The notes: a model not told the origin generated them from the sequence alone. Positions 1-7,863 are shown, counted from the stretch's first letter. The stretch: 8,637 bases of DNA from an uncultured Collinsella sp. (GCA_900764415.1 CAAFOA010000333.1:1-8637); one strand, 5' to 3'. Made by a program: numbers and translations.

Positions 1-65
1 AAGCAGAAGACGGCATACGAGATGCAGCGTAGTCTCGTGGGCTCGGAGATGTGTATAAGAGACAG
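1..65 (+). other. Illumina Nextera i7 adapter (sequencing artefact)
   Basis: Not genomic. Bases 1-23 match the P7 flow-cell primer, lacking only its first C. Bases 24-31 (GCAGCGTA) occupy the 8-base i7 index slot and, from memory, match Nextera XT index N721. Bases 32-65 match the Nextera read-2 transposase adapter, ending in the 19-base Tn5 mosaic end (47-65, AGATGTGTATAAGAGACAG). Genomic sequence starts at 66. The join cuts the hydrogenase gene exactly between codons, so that gene's 3' end is missing for technical rather than biological reasons. Confidence 0.98.
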
Positions 66-1268
66 GTCCACGTCGGGCGCGCCGCCCTCGCCCATCATGC
101 TCGGCAGCGCGCACTCAGCCTTCTTGGCCGTACACGGCATAACGGACACCACAAACAGGCGCTCGGGCTCCACGCCCAGCACCTTGGCGTAGTAGGTCTT
201 GGCAATAGCGCCGAACATCTGCTGCGGCGACTTGGACGTGGACAGGCTGTCGACAAACTCCGGATAGCGCGCCTTCACAAAGCGCACCCAACCCGGGCAG
301 CAGCTCGTAAACATGGGCCAGCCGCGGCTGTCGCCCTCGCCCTTGGCGGCCTTACCCAGGCGCTCGAGCAGCTCGGAGCCCTCCTCCATAATGGTGAGAT
401 CGGCCGAGAAATCGGTGTCGAACACGTACTCAAAGCCCACGCGGCGCAGCGCACAGGCCAGGCGCTCGACGGTGGCCTCATCGCGCGGAATACCGAGTTC
501 CTCGCCCCAGGCGCTGCGCACGGCAGGCGCGATCTGCACCAGCACGATCTTGTCGGGATTAGCGAGCGCGTCAAACACGGTCTCGGTATCGTCGCGCTCG
601 CGCAGCGCGCCCGTCGGACAATGCGTGATGCACTGACCGCAGGCGACGCAATCGGTCTTGCCGATCGGTGCGCGCCCGCGGGTACCCACGGCGGTATGTG
701 TGGCGCGGTTGGTCAGGTCCCAAATCCCTAGGCCCTGCACGCTCTCGCACACCTTGATGCAGCGCATGCATTTAATGCACTTGTCGTTTTCGCGGATGAT
801 GGGAAAATCGAAATCCCAGCCCTCGCCCGCCAAATGCCTTTGATACGGCAGATAGAAAATGCCCAGGTCGTTGGCGATGGTCTGCAGGTTGCAGTTGCCG
901 CTGCGCACGCAGCTCGTGCACTGCGAATCGTGCTGGGACAGCAGCAGCTGCACGTTAGTGCGACGGGCCTCGCGGGCCTTGGGGCTGTTGGTGTGGACCA
1001 CCATGCCGTCGAGCACGTAGTTGTTGCAGGCGGCAACCAGCTGGTCGCAGCCCTCAACCTCGACCACGCACACGCGGCAGCCACCAATCTCGTTCAGATC
1101 GCGCAGATAGCACAGGGTGGGAATCTGGATGCCGACGGACTTGGCCGCATCCAGAATCGTGGTATGCTCGGGCACCACGACTTCGCAGTTATCGATAATG
1201 AGCTTGATCATGTTGTGCGCTCCGTTTTCGCTGTTGTCGCCGACGGTGGTTTTGTTGAGCTCTACCAT
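66..1268 (-). CDS. hydA: [FeFe] hydrogenase, group A modular catalytic subunit (3' partial)
   Basis: Catalytic subunit of a cytoplasmic [FeFe] hydrogenase that reduces protons to H2 or oxidises H2 through an H-cluster. It reads open for 401 codons until the adapter junction. Visible in order: a plant-type [2Fe-2S] domain (C53, C64, C67, C81); a His/Cys-ligated [4Fe-4S] site (H113, C117, C120, C126); two ferredoxin-type [4Fe-4S] motifs (C164/167/170/174 and C207/210/213/217); H-cluster motif L1 (FTSCCPGW, 320-327), including the proton-relay Cys; and motif L2 (MPCTAKKAE, 377-385). The third H-cluster motif (ExMxCxxGCxxGGGQP) and the C-terminus lie beyond the contig end. The ATG at 1268 overlaps the stop of the upstream gene by 7 bases and has a strong ribosome site. 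An internal ATG at 1211 (residue 20), preceded by GGAG, sits closer to where the [2Fe-2S] domain normally starts and is a real alternative. The intact TSCCP motif argues for a catalytic rather than a sensory enzyme. Confidence 0.95.
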
Positions 1269-3094
1269 TCCAGGTTCCTCCCTCCGCGGAACGCACCAAA
1301 GCCAAAGTGGTCGCAGCGCAGGCAGCGACTCGCCTCTTGGCGCGCCTCCTGCTCGGTGAGACCCTGCTCGACCAGATTCCAATCGTGAATACGCTCGCCG
1401 GCCTCGCGCTCGCTCAGCTCGCAGCGGCCGCACTCATGCTTGCCCTTAAACTGGACGGTCGGCAGCTCAACCTCGAGCTTGATCTTGTGGTCGAAGCCCA
1501 GGTAACGGTCGATGTTTGCCGAAGCCACGCGGCCGGCATTGACGGCACGGATGACGGTGGCGGGACCGGTCTGACAGTCGCCGCCGCTAAAGAGGCCATC
1601 GAAGTTGGGCACGGCGCCGTCCGAATCGGTAACGACGCGACCCCACTTACAGGCGATGCCCATGTCCTCAAACGGCTTGGAATCGATGTCCTGGCCAATG
1701 GCGACAAACACGCGCTCGCAGGGGATGACGCGCTCGGGCGTAGCGGCGGCACGCGGAGCCGGACGACCGCGGCGGGGCTCGCCGATAATCTGCGGTTGCA
1801 CGCGCAGGCCGCTCACGCGACCATCTTCGCCCGTCTCGATGGCGAGCGGCGCCGTGAGCTCCAGAACCTCGCAACCCTCGGCCTGGGCGCCGGCAATCTC
1901 GGCGTCCTGGGCCGTCATATCGCAGATGCGACGGCGGTAGACGATGCCCACCTTTTCGGCACCGCAGCGCACGGCAGAGCGCGCCACGTCCATGGCCACG
2001 TTGCCGCCGCCGATGACGCACACGCGCTGGCCGCTCAGGTCGGGCAGTTCGTCGTCTCCAATGGCACGCAGCATCTTGACGGCCGACTCCACGCCGGGCG
2101 CCTCTTCGCCCGGAAGGCCGAGCTTCTTATCGCTGTGGGCACCGATGGCCAGGTAGACGGCATCGAACTCGTCGCGCAGGCGGGCAAGCTCCTCGCCGTT
2201 GACGGAGTGATCGAGCTCAACGTCGATGCCGGCGCTCAAGATCCAGTCGATCTCGGCCTGCAGGCGCTCGCGCGGCAGACGATAGCTGGGGATGCCGTAG
2301 TGCAGCATGCCGCCCAAGTGGTGGCGCTGCTCAAAAATGGTCACCTTGTGGCCCATCACGGCCAGGTAGTAGGCACAGGAAAGGCCGGCCGGGCCGCCGC
2401 CGATCACGGCGACGCGCTTACCGGTGTTGTCCACTACATGCGGCCTGTGGTCGTTGAGGTCGCTGTGCTCAACGGCAAAACGCTTAAGGGCAAGGATGTT
2501 CATGGGATCGTCGACCATGCCGCGGCGGCAGTGCATCTCGCAGGGATGTTCGCACACCAGGCCGCAAACGAGCGGCAGCGGGTTGTTCTTGCGGATGACC
2601 TTGACGGCGTCGGCATAACGGCCTGCCTCGACGAGCGAGATGTAACCAGGAATGTCGACGTGCGCCGGGCAGCCCGAGACACACGGGACGCGAGCCTCGC
2701 GGTCAAAGCCGCAGGAGTGCTCGCGGATGTGATGCTCAAAATCGTCGCGGAAACCGCGGATAGCCGTAAGCGCCATGGCACCGGCCTCGTAACCGATGGC
2801 GCAATCGCTCGAAAGATAGATGGTGCGGGCGGTGCGCTCAATCAAGTTGAGCGTGGACTCGTCGGCGCGGCCCTCGAGCACATCGGCGAGCAGATCGCTC
2901 AGCGCGCTCAGACCCACGCGGCAGGGCGTACACTTGCCGCAGCTCTGTGTCGAGCACAGGTTGACGAGCGCCGCCGTAAACTCAACGGGGCACGGGGCGA
3001 GCGAACTCACCGCCAGACGGCGTCCGAGCGCATCGTGCAGGTCGTCCATGACGGCTTGAGCGTGGCTGCGTTCCATTACGTGCAGTCGTGCCAT
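1262..3094 (-). CDS. NuoF-like iron-sulfur domain fused to GltD-type FAD/NAD(P)H oxidoreductase
   Basis: A 610-residue soluble flavoprotein, probably the nucleotide-dependent partner of the hydrogenase encoded next to it. Residues about 48-115 resemble the C-terminal [4Fe-4S] module of NuoF/HydB (SCGKCTPCR, C52/C55/C58, with C98 as likely fourth ligand). Residues 128-210 form the GltD/NfnB-type N-terminal iron-sulfur domain (C138, C141, C177, C181, C185, C189). An FAD Rossmann motif follows (VAVIGGGPAGLSCAYYLA, from 228), then a second dinucleotide fold (VCVIGGGNVAMDVA, 358-371) with YRRR at 386-389, which in this family suggests NADPH, and a closing FAD motif (GLFSGGDCQTGPATVIRA, 500-517). 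A CLRC pair lies near the end (591-594). The NuoF FMN/NADH-binding domain is absent. I chose the ATG at 3094, preceded by GAGAGGGG, over an in-frame GTG at 3109 that falls within that ribosome site. The leader has a small hairpin (GCCCGG/CCGGGC, 3116-3135). Domain identity is clear; nucleotide preference and electron route are inferred. Confidence 0.9.
   Translation of the reverse strand: MARLHVMERSHAQAVMDDLHDALGRRLAVSSLAPCPVEFTAALVNLCSTQSCGKCTPCRVGLSALSDLLADVLEGRADESTLNLIERTARTIYLSSDCAIGYEAGAMALTAIRGFRDDFEHHIREHSCGFDREARVPCVSGCPAHVDIPGYISLVEAGRYADAVKVIRKNNPLPLVCGLVCEHPCEMHCRRGMVDDPMNILALKRFAVEHSDLNDHRPHVVDNTGKRVAVIGGGPAGLSCAYYLAVMGHKVTIFEQRHHLGGMLHYGIPSYRLPRERLQAEIDWILSAGIDVELDHSVNGEELARLRDEFDAVYLAIGAHSDKKLGLPGEEAPGVESAVKMLRAIGDDELPDLSGQRVCVIGGGNVAMDVARSAVRCGAEKVGIVYRRRICDMTAQDAEIAGAQAEGCEVLELTAPLAIETGEDGRVSGLRVQPQIIGEPRRGRPAPRAAATPERVIPCERVFVAIGQDIDSKPFEDMGIACKWGRVVTDSDGAVPNFDGLFSGGDCQTGPATVIRAVNAGRVASANIDRYLGFDHKIKLEVELPTVQFKGKHECGRCELSEREAGERIHDWNLVEQGLTEQEARQEASRCLRCDHFGFGAFRGGRNLEW
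1277..1285 (-). promoter_or_regulatory. Ribosome binding site of the hydrogenase gene
   Basis: The minus strand reads GGAGGGAGG, eight bases before the ATG at 1268. It lies inside the last codons of the upstream gene. Its strength favours the ATG at 1268 over the internal ATG at 1211, whose site is only GGAG (1220-1223), also at eight bases. The overlap of the two genes suggests translational coupling and equimolar production. Confidence 0.7.
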
Positions 3095-3199
3095 AAGATC
3101 CCCTCTCACATGGCAGCCCGGAGGCGAGGCCGGGCGAAATTGCTACACGCACAACACTGAGCTAAAAGGTTGTTAGGTCTCCACACGGTTCGGCAGGCG

Positions 3200-3227
3200 G
3201 TATAAAATGTCACCCCCAGCGGTGAAA
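3200..3227 (-). promoter_or_regulatory. Possible promoter of the redox operon
   Basis: Minus-strand TTTCAC (3227-3222) and TTATAC (3205-3200), separated by 16 bases, form a weak sigma-70-like pair about 105 bases before the ATG at 3094. It sits between the terminator of the PTS operon and the oxidoreductase gene, where a promoter is needed, but the match to consensus is modest. The remaining stretch from 3095 to 3199 shows only the small GC hairpin at 3116-3135. Confidence 0.25.
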
Positions 3228-3254
3228 TAGAACATTACCGCAGATAAAAGCCAT

Positions 3255-3278
3255 ATTTGATAAAACGCGTTACCAAAT
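3255..3278. promoter_or_regulatory. 24-bp imperfect palindrome, possible operator
   Basis: ATTTGATAA (3255-3263) faces TTACCAAAT (3270-3278) across a 6-base centre, with eight of nine positions symmetric. It lies upstream of the possible promoter of the hydrogenase operon and directly after the PTS-operon terminator. Its size and symmetry suit a dimeric repressor or activator. It does not match the Rex or FNR consensus well, so I assign no regulator. Confidence 0.3.
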
Positions 3279-3280
3279 GA

Positions 3281-3318
3281 CAATGCCCCGCCCACGCAAT
3301 CACGTGGACGGGGCATTG
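3281..3318 (-). terminator. Terminator of the alpha-glucoside PTS operon
   Basis: On the minus strand a 16-bp stem (CAATGCCCCGTCCACG pairing with CGTGGGCGGGGCATTG, one U-G pair) closes a 6-base loop, 32 bases after the GH4 stop codon. The following bases (TCATTT) are only moderately T-rich. The stem is long and GC-rich, and its place at the operon end supports the call. The same stem would also form in plus-strand RNA, with one mismatch. Confidence 0.75.
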
Positions 3319-3350
3319 CTCCAGGTATGCGGTCAGCGACCCTGTTGCTT

Positions 3351-4733
3351 TTACTTAAGCTCGGGCCAGTAACCCTTGTTGGCCTCGATCATGTCGTCGA
3401 GAACCTCCTTGGCGACCTTCATCGACGGCACGGTCTTGTTGAGCGTAAAGGCCTTAAGCGCCTTCTCGTACGAGCCCTCGATCGTAGCCTCGACAATGAG
3501 CTTCTCGGAGTTCAGCTGCTGCATCATGAGGCCCTGCTGGAACAGCGGAATGTTGTCGCGACTGATGACCTCGGGGCCGTTCTTGCCAATGTAGGCAGGC
3601 AGCTCGACCATAGCGTCGTAGGGCATGTTGGGGATAGCGCCCTTGTTCTCGCAAATGACCAGGAAACGCTGCTTGGTGTCGTTCTTCAGAGCGATGGCCA
3701 GGTCGGCAATCCAGTCGCCGTGGCTACCCGCATAGAACGTGCTCTCGTCGATCTCGCCCGTCTTCTCGTAGTGATCGATACCATCAAAGAGGTTCTTCTC
3801 ACGCGTCTCCTCAACCTCGTTAGCACGGGTGCGCTCGGGGTTGGAATGCTCGACGAACTCCTTCTGCTGCAGGTAGTAGTTCAGATACGTGTTGGGCAGG
3901 TACTCCGGGAAGCACTCCATGATCTCGTACTCGCCCTTCCAGACGTAGTACCAGCTGCCCTTGGTGTGGCGGTTCTGCTCGGGGTGCTCGTCGGTGGCCT
4001 CCTCGGGCTTCTTGGCCATCAGCGAGCCCATGCCCTTGAGGTAGGAATCGGGCAGCAGGATCTGGTGCTCCTTGATGTACTCGCGCAGCTGCGGGAGCAC
4101 CTCCTCGCCCTTGTGGCGGATCGAGGTGAACCAACCAAAGTGGTTGAGGCCAAAGTAATCGTACTCGACATCCTTCTTGTCGATATCGAGCGCGGCGCAA
4201 ACCACGTCGATGATCGCGATCGGCATGTCGCAGATGTTGATGATGCGAGCGTTGGGACGCAGCACGCGGCAGCCCTCGGAAACGATGGCGGCAGGGTTGG
4301 AGTAGTTGAGAATCCAGTAGTCCTTCTTGGCGTACTTCTCAACGTCATCGATCAGCTCGACCATGGGGAAGATGGTGCGCATGCCGTAGGCAAGGCCGCC
4401 GCAACCGCAAGTCTCCTGACCCACGCAGCCGTGACGCAGCGGAATCTTCTCGTCCTGCTCGCGCATGGCGTAGCCGCCCACGCGCATCTGGGCGAACACG
4501 AAGCTCGCGTCGGTAAAAGCCGTCTTTTTGTCGGTGGTCACCGTGAGCTTGATGTCCAGGCCGAGGTCCTCGTGCAAAATCCAGTCCACGAGCACGCCGA
4601 TCTTGCGCTGGCGCTCCTCGTTGATGTCGTACAGACGAATCTCGTCAACGTCGAGCTCGTCCTTGCGCAGGGCGATGGACTTGACGATGCCGGGGGTAAA
4701 GGTGGATCCGCCACCACACAGAGTAATGATCAT
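3351..4733 (-). CDS. glvA: 6-phospho-alpha-glucosidase, glycoside hydrolase family 4
   Basis: Cytoplasmic enzyme of 460 residues that hydrolyses 6-phosphorylated alpha-glucosides such as maltose 6'-phosphate to glucose and glucose 6-phosphate, using NAD+ and a divalent metal (GH4 redox-elimination mechanism). The NAD-binding loop GGGSTFTPG is at residues 7-15. The GH4 signature VGQETCG is at 104-110, NYSNPAAI at 143-150 and the metal-binding NHFGW at 197-201. The CDMP motif (168-171) marks the alpha-specific GlvA/MalH branch; beta-specific GH4 enzymes differ here. The whole sequence aligns by eye with Bacillus GlvA, including the C-terminal SKTVP-like and EANK.(F/Y)WPEL segments. The start is supported by AAGGAG nine bases upstream. 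Only three bases separate it from the EIICB stop codon, so translation is probably coupled. Last gene of the operon. Confidence 0.95.
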   Translation of the reverse strand: MIITLCGGGSTFTPGIVKSIALRKDELDVDEIRLYDINEERQRKIGVLVDWILHEDLGLDIKLTVTTDKKTAFTDASFVFAQMRVGGYAMREQDEKIPLRHGCVGQETCGCGGLAYGMRTIFPMVELIDDVEKYAKKDYWILNYSNPAAIVSEGCRVLRPNARIINICDMPIAIIDVVCAALDIDKKDVEYDYFGLNHFGWFTSIRHKGEEVLPQLREYIKEHQILLPDSYLKGMGSLMAKKPEEATDEHPEQNRHTKGSWYYVWKGEYEIMECFPEYLPNTYLNYYLQQKEFVEHSNPERTRANEVEETREKNLFDGIDHYEKTGEIDESTFYAGSHGDWIADLAIALKNDTKQRFLVICENKGAIPNMPYDAMVELPAYIGKNGPEVISRDNIPLFQQGLMMQQLNSEKLIVEATIEGSYEKALKAFTLNKTVPSMKVAKEVLDDMIEANKGYWPELK

Positions 4734-4736
4734 TGT

Positions 4737-6353
4737 TTACTGCTCCTTCTCAATTGCGTTTTCGACCTTGTCGCGCATCTCGGCGACCTTCATGCCAAAG
4801 ATGATCTGGATATTATTGCCGTTGCGGTTGATGCCGCTGTTGGGCACGTGGTTGATGAGGTCCTCATTGATGAGGTCCGGGTTCTTAACGTTCACGCGGA
4901 GACGCGTAAAGCAGTTCTCGAGCTCCTCGATGTTGTCCTTGCCGCCAAGACCTGCGACCAGGTCGGCAATACCTGCATCGACGCCCTCTGCGGGAGCTGC
5001 GGCAACAGCGCCCTGCTTCACCGCGACAGACGCGGCGGCCTCGCCCTCGGCAACGGACTCGGCGAGCTCGGACTCCTCCTCGCGACCAGGCGTGTGGAGG
5101 TTGAGCTTCTTGATGAGGAAGGTAAAGAGGAAGAAGTACAGAGCGGCGTTGACGACTCCGAGCACCAGCATAACCGGCCAGTTGGTCTTGTCGACACCGA
5201 GGACCAGGTTGGAAACCACGATGTTGATGATGCCGCCTGCAGTCGAAGCGGGCACGGAGAGAACCTTGAGCAGGACCAGGAAGATACCGGAAAGAACCGA
5301 GTGAACGACAAAGAGCACGGGAGCGGCAAAGACAAAGAGGAAGTCCATGGGCTCGGTCACGCAGGAGAGCACGGCGGTGATGATCAGCGGGATAATGACA
5401 GCCTTGGTCTTATCCTTGTTCCCCTTGTAAGCGGTGACGATAAAGGCGAGACCGATACCGATGTAGGGCCACAGGTTGTTGAAGGTGTAGCTGTTGAAGT
5501 AGGTGCTATCGGAGAAGGGCTGGCCCGTCATTGCCATCTCGGCGACACGGATGGGGTAGGCACCGGCGATAACCTGATCGCCCAACGTCAGGGTGCCACC
5601 CACATCGGAGAACTGGAACGGGGTGTAGATGAGGTGGTGCAGACCGGTGGGAACGAGCAGCTTGTTGAGCATGCCGTAGATAAACAGACCGATGTTGCCC
5701 GACTCCTTAATGATGCCGGCAACGGAGGAGATGGCACCCTGAACCGGAGGCCAAACGATGCAGAAGCCAGCGCCCATGATCCAGGAAATGATGATCATGA
5801 TCAGGAACGGAAAGCGAACGCCCGAGAACATCGAAAGGGCAATGGGGAACTGCTTGTTCGAGTACTTGTTGAACACGGCACCGGTGATGCAACCGAGAAT
5901 AATGCCGCCAAACACGCCGGTATCGAGCACCTGAATGCCCATAACGGTGGCCTGGCCGGTTCCGGTAAGACCGAGCATGCCGCTCGCATCGGCAAGAGAG
6001 CCGGTGGCGTTGAGTACGATGTTGTTAGCCTGCAGGAACAGGAAGAACGACATCAGGGCGATCAGCGAGGCATGGCCCTTGTTCTTCTTTGCCATGGCGC
6101 CGGCGATGCCCACGCAGAACAGAATCGAGAGGTTGTTGATGATAAACATCAGCGACTGGTAGACAACGGCGCCCACAAGCTGGAACGGACCGGAGCCCAG
6201 TACGGGGACCAAAGCACAAATGGTCTTGTTGGTCAGAATGATGCCCACGATGAGCAGGATGCCGGCAACCGAGAGATACATCATCGGCTGAACGATCGAC
6301 TTCGCGAACACCTCCAACGGCGCTTTGAAATTGAACTTCTTTTTTGCGGTCAT
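4737..6353 (-). CDS. PTS EIICB, maltose/alpha-glucoside type
   Basis: Membrane permease of 538 residues that imports an alpha-glucoside and phosphorylates it at the 6-position. The EIIC domain (about 10-420) has many hydrophobic segments, the conserved PTGLHH (235-240) and the substrate-site TEP motif (333-335, in CVTEPMDFLF). An Ala/Glu-rich linker (about 423-455) leads to the EIIB domain, whose phosphorylated Cys is C481 in NCFTRLR. There is no EIIA domain; that function is supplied by the first gene of the operon. The overall pattern resembles MalX/GlvC. The GH4 neighbour points to maltose or related alpha-glucosides, while glucose remains possible from sequence alone. The ATG at 6353 follows AGGGGAG by seven bases; an in-frame TTG at 6380 has no good ribosome site and would put extra charged residues first. 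The 99 bases before it contain nested weak inverted repeats (6393-6445) but no convincing promoter. Confidence 0.93.
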   Translation of the reverse strand: MTAKKKFNFKAPLEVFAKSIVQPMMYLSVAGILLIVGIILTNKTICALVPVLGSGPFQLVGAVVYQSLMFIINNLSILFCVGIAGAMAKKNKGHASLIALMSFFLFLQANNIVLNATGSLADASGMLGLTGTGQATVMGIQVLDTGVFGGIILGCITGAVFNKYSNKQFPIALSMFSGVRFPFLIMIIISWIMGAGFCIVWPPVQGAISSVAGIIKESGNIGLFIYGMLNKLLVPTGLHHLIYTPFQFSDVGGTLTLGDQVIAGAYPIRVAEMAMTGQPFSDSTYFNSYTFNNLWPYIGIGLAFIVTAYKGNKDKTKAVIIPLIITAVLSCVTEPMDFLFVFAAPVLFVVHSVLSGIFLVLLKVLSVPASTAGGIINIVVSNLVLGVDKTNWPVMLVLGVVNAALYFFLFTFLIKKLNLHTPGREEESELAESVAEGEAAASVAVKQGAVAAAPAEGVDAGIADLVAGLGGKDNIEELENCFTRLRVNVKNPDLINEDLINHVPNSGINRNGNNIQIIFGMKVAEMRDKVENAIEKEQ

Positions 6354-6452
6354 AGCGGTACTCCCCTTCCTTTTCCGCAAATTAAGACAGATGTGCCCTG
6401 GACAAGACCGTGAGCCTTGCCTTATATCAATCGATGTGTGGGCACGTTATGC

Positions 6453-7307
6453 CTAGAGACCAGGTTCTCCAAGCAGGTTAACAATGTGATATGCGAGATA
6501 ACTCTTCTCAGCATCGGTAACGACAACGTTATAGGTAGACGACAAGTGGGCGGCTATGGCGTCCGCGCACGAGAATGCGCAGGGATACGCCGTTTCATCG
6601 ATTCGGAACAGCGCGTCTCCGTTGATTTGCCCTGCCGTAGGATCGAGCGCTCGCTGTGCGAAAAACTGCAGGTGACGAACGAAGCGTTCGTAAGGTAGCG
6701 AGGTGTTATCGAGGGTCGTAGAATAGCGCTCAGAAACAATCGCAAGCACGTCGCGAACAAGCTGGACCGAAACAATCAGACGGTCAGAGCGCTGCGGCAT
6801 GGTGGCGTTGACGATATGCAGCGTAATGAAACCCTGCTCTTCTTCGCTCATCTGGATGCCCATATACTCCTTGATAATCTGCAGCGCACGGCCCGCAAGT
6901 GCATACTCCTTGCGATAGAACTGCTGAATCTCGAGCAGCAACGGATTCTCACAGGAGACGCCCTTGCGCTCACGCTCCAAAGCAAGGCTGATATGGTCTG
7001 CGAGAGCAATGAGAATCTTGTCGTTGATATCAACATTGAGCTCTCGACGGAGCATCTGAACAATGTCCTCGGCAATCACGAGGTTGACGGTGGGGATGGA
7101 CTCCAAAAGATGTGCCAAGCGGTCAATCGTACGCGAGTCCTGAGAAGTTCCCTCCTGCAACGCGTAGGTCTTTTCGATCGACGCCTCGTCGACGGCATCG
7201 CCGGCATGACGGCCAAAGCAGAGGCCTCGGCCGATGACGATGAGCTCGGAGCCATCGTCCGAAGTGACCATTGCGACGTTGTTGTTAAAAACTCGCTTGA
7301 TAACCAC
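6453..7307 (-). CDS. licT: BglG/LicT-family transcription antiterminator
   Basis: RNA-binding antiterminator of 284 residues, the usual length for the family. The N-terminal CAT domain (about 1-55) carries the VIKRVFNNNVAMV and GRGLCFGRHAGD motifs that bind a RAT hairpin. Two PTS regulation domains follow. All four regulatory histidines can be placed: H105 (DHISLALER) and H164 (GFITLHIVNA) in PRD1, H212 (FVRHLQFF) and H274 (YLAYHIVNL) in PRD2. In this family, phosphorylation by the cognate EII inhibits and by HPr activates, so activity follows substrate flow. I chose the GTG at 7307 because it gives the MVIKRVFNNN start typical of the family and follows GGTGGG; a GTG at 7319 would add four residues. 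It starts shortly after the EIIA stop, and its likely target is the leader of its own operon (7864-7954). Confidence 0.93.
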   Translation of the reverse strand: MVIKRVFNNNVAMVTSDDGSELIVIGRGLCFGRHAGDAVDEASIEKTYALQEGTSQDSRTIDRLAHLLESIPTVNLVIAEDIVQMLRRELNVDINDKILIALADHISLALERERKGVSCENPLLLEIQQFYRKEYALAGRALQIIKEYMGIQMSEEEQGFITLHIVNATMPQRSDRLIVSVQLVRDVLAIVSERYSTTLDNTSLPYERFVRHLQFFAQRALDPTAGQINGDALFRIDETAYPCAFSCADAIAAHLSSTYNVVVTDAEKSYLAYHIVNLLGEPGL

Positions 7308-7325
7308 GGTACCCACCACAAGAAT

Positions 7326-7838
7326 TTACTCGGAAAGCCAGACGACAGGCTCTTTAACAGCAACAGGGCCGGAAGCATGCTCACGAAGAGTCGAGTTCTC
7401 CGAGCGCTCGCACACGATAACGAAGACCGTGGGATCGAAGCCGGCGGCGCGGACCGCGTCGAAATCAACCTCGACGAGGGGCTGGCCCGCGTCGACATGG
7501 TCACCCTGGGCAACAAGCGCATGGAAGCCCTTGCCCTCAAGCTTAACAGTATCGATTCCGATATGCAGCATCACCTGAGCAGAGCTGTCGTCGGACATGA
7601 TGCCCAGCGCGTGCTCAGTCGGAAACAGCGCCGCGACGGTGCCGGAAACAGGAGCGCACACCGTTCCCTCTTGGGGAACCACGGCAACGCCATCGCCCAC
7701 GGCACGGCTGCTAAAAGCGGGATCATTGGTATTTTCTAGATGAACAAGCTCGCCGGAAACGGGAGCGAGGATTTCGAACTCGGAAGCTGCAGTCTTCTGC
7801 TCATCCGAACCGCCCATCAAGCGAGAAAAGAAACCCAT
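7326..7838 (-). CDS. crr: PTS EIIA, glucose (Crr) type
   Basis: A soluble 170-residue phosphocarrier that takes phosphate from HPr and passes it to the EIIB domain of the operon's permease. The Crr fold is evident: LAPVSGEL (24-31), CAPVSGTV (61-68), H76 in PTEHALGI, and the phosphorylated H92 in LHIGIDTVKLEGKGF. Both active-site histidines are present. The N-terminus (MGFFSRLMGG) is Crr-like. The ATG at 7838 follows AAGGGA by nine bases; upstream in-frame Met codons would swallow this ribosome site. First gene of the operon, so a dedicated EIIA is made together with its permease. In Firmicutes Crr-like proteins are often fused to EIICB; here the domain stands alone. Confidence 0.95.
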   Translation of the reverse strand: MGFFSRLMGGSDEQKTAASEFEILAPVSGELVHLENTNDPAFSSRAVGDGVAVVPQEGTVCAPVSGTVAALFPTEHALGIMSDDSSAQVMLHIGIDTVKLEGKGFHALVAQGDHVDAGQPLVEVDFDAVRAAGFDPTVFVIVCERSENSTLREHASGPVAVKEPVVWLSE

Positions 7839-7863
7839 GGCGGCATGTCCCTTCATAAATATA

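Noticed and set aside
51..731. Plus-strand open frame of 226 codons starting MYKRQ
   Set aside because: Its first codons come from the Nextera mosaic end, and it lies antisense to the hydrogenase, whose cluster motifs are unmistakable. Compositional shadow plus adapter.
66..1268. Hydrogenase as a natural pseudogene truncated before its third H-cluster motif
   Set aside because: The frame is open up to the adapter junction at base 66, so the missing end is a contig boundary, not a mutation.
1307..3160. Plus-strand open frame of 617 codons
   Set aside because: Exactly antisense to the NuoF/GltD fusion gene; its Ala/Val/His-rich translation has no recognisable domain. Long antisense frames are common opposite GC-rich genes.
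3327..6413. Plus-strand open frame of 1028 codons, antisense to both the GH4 and EIICB genes
   Set aside because: Striking in length, but it spans two well-supported genes and their junction, has a repetitive Leu/Val/Asp/His composition, and lacks a ribosome site or domain. It follows from the codon bias of the minus-strand genes.
6816..7739. Plus-strand open frame of 307 codons
   Set aside because: Antisense to the antiterminator and EIIA genes, both of which show full family motifs; no independent support.
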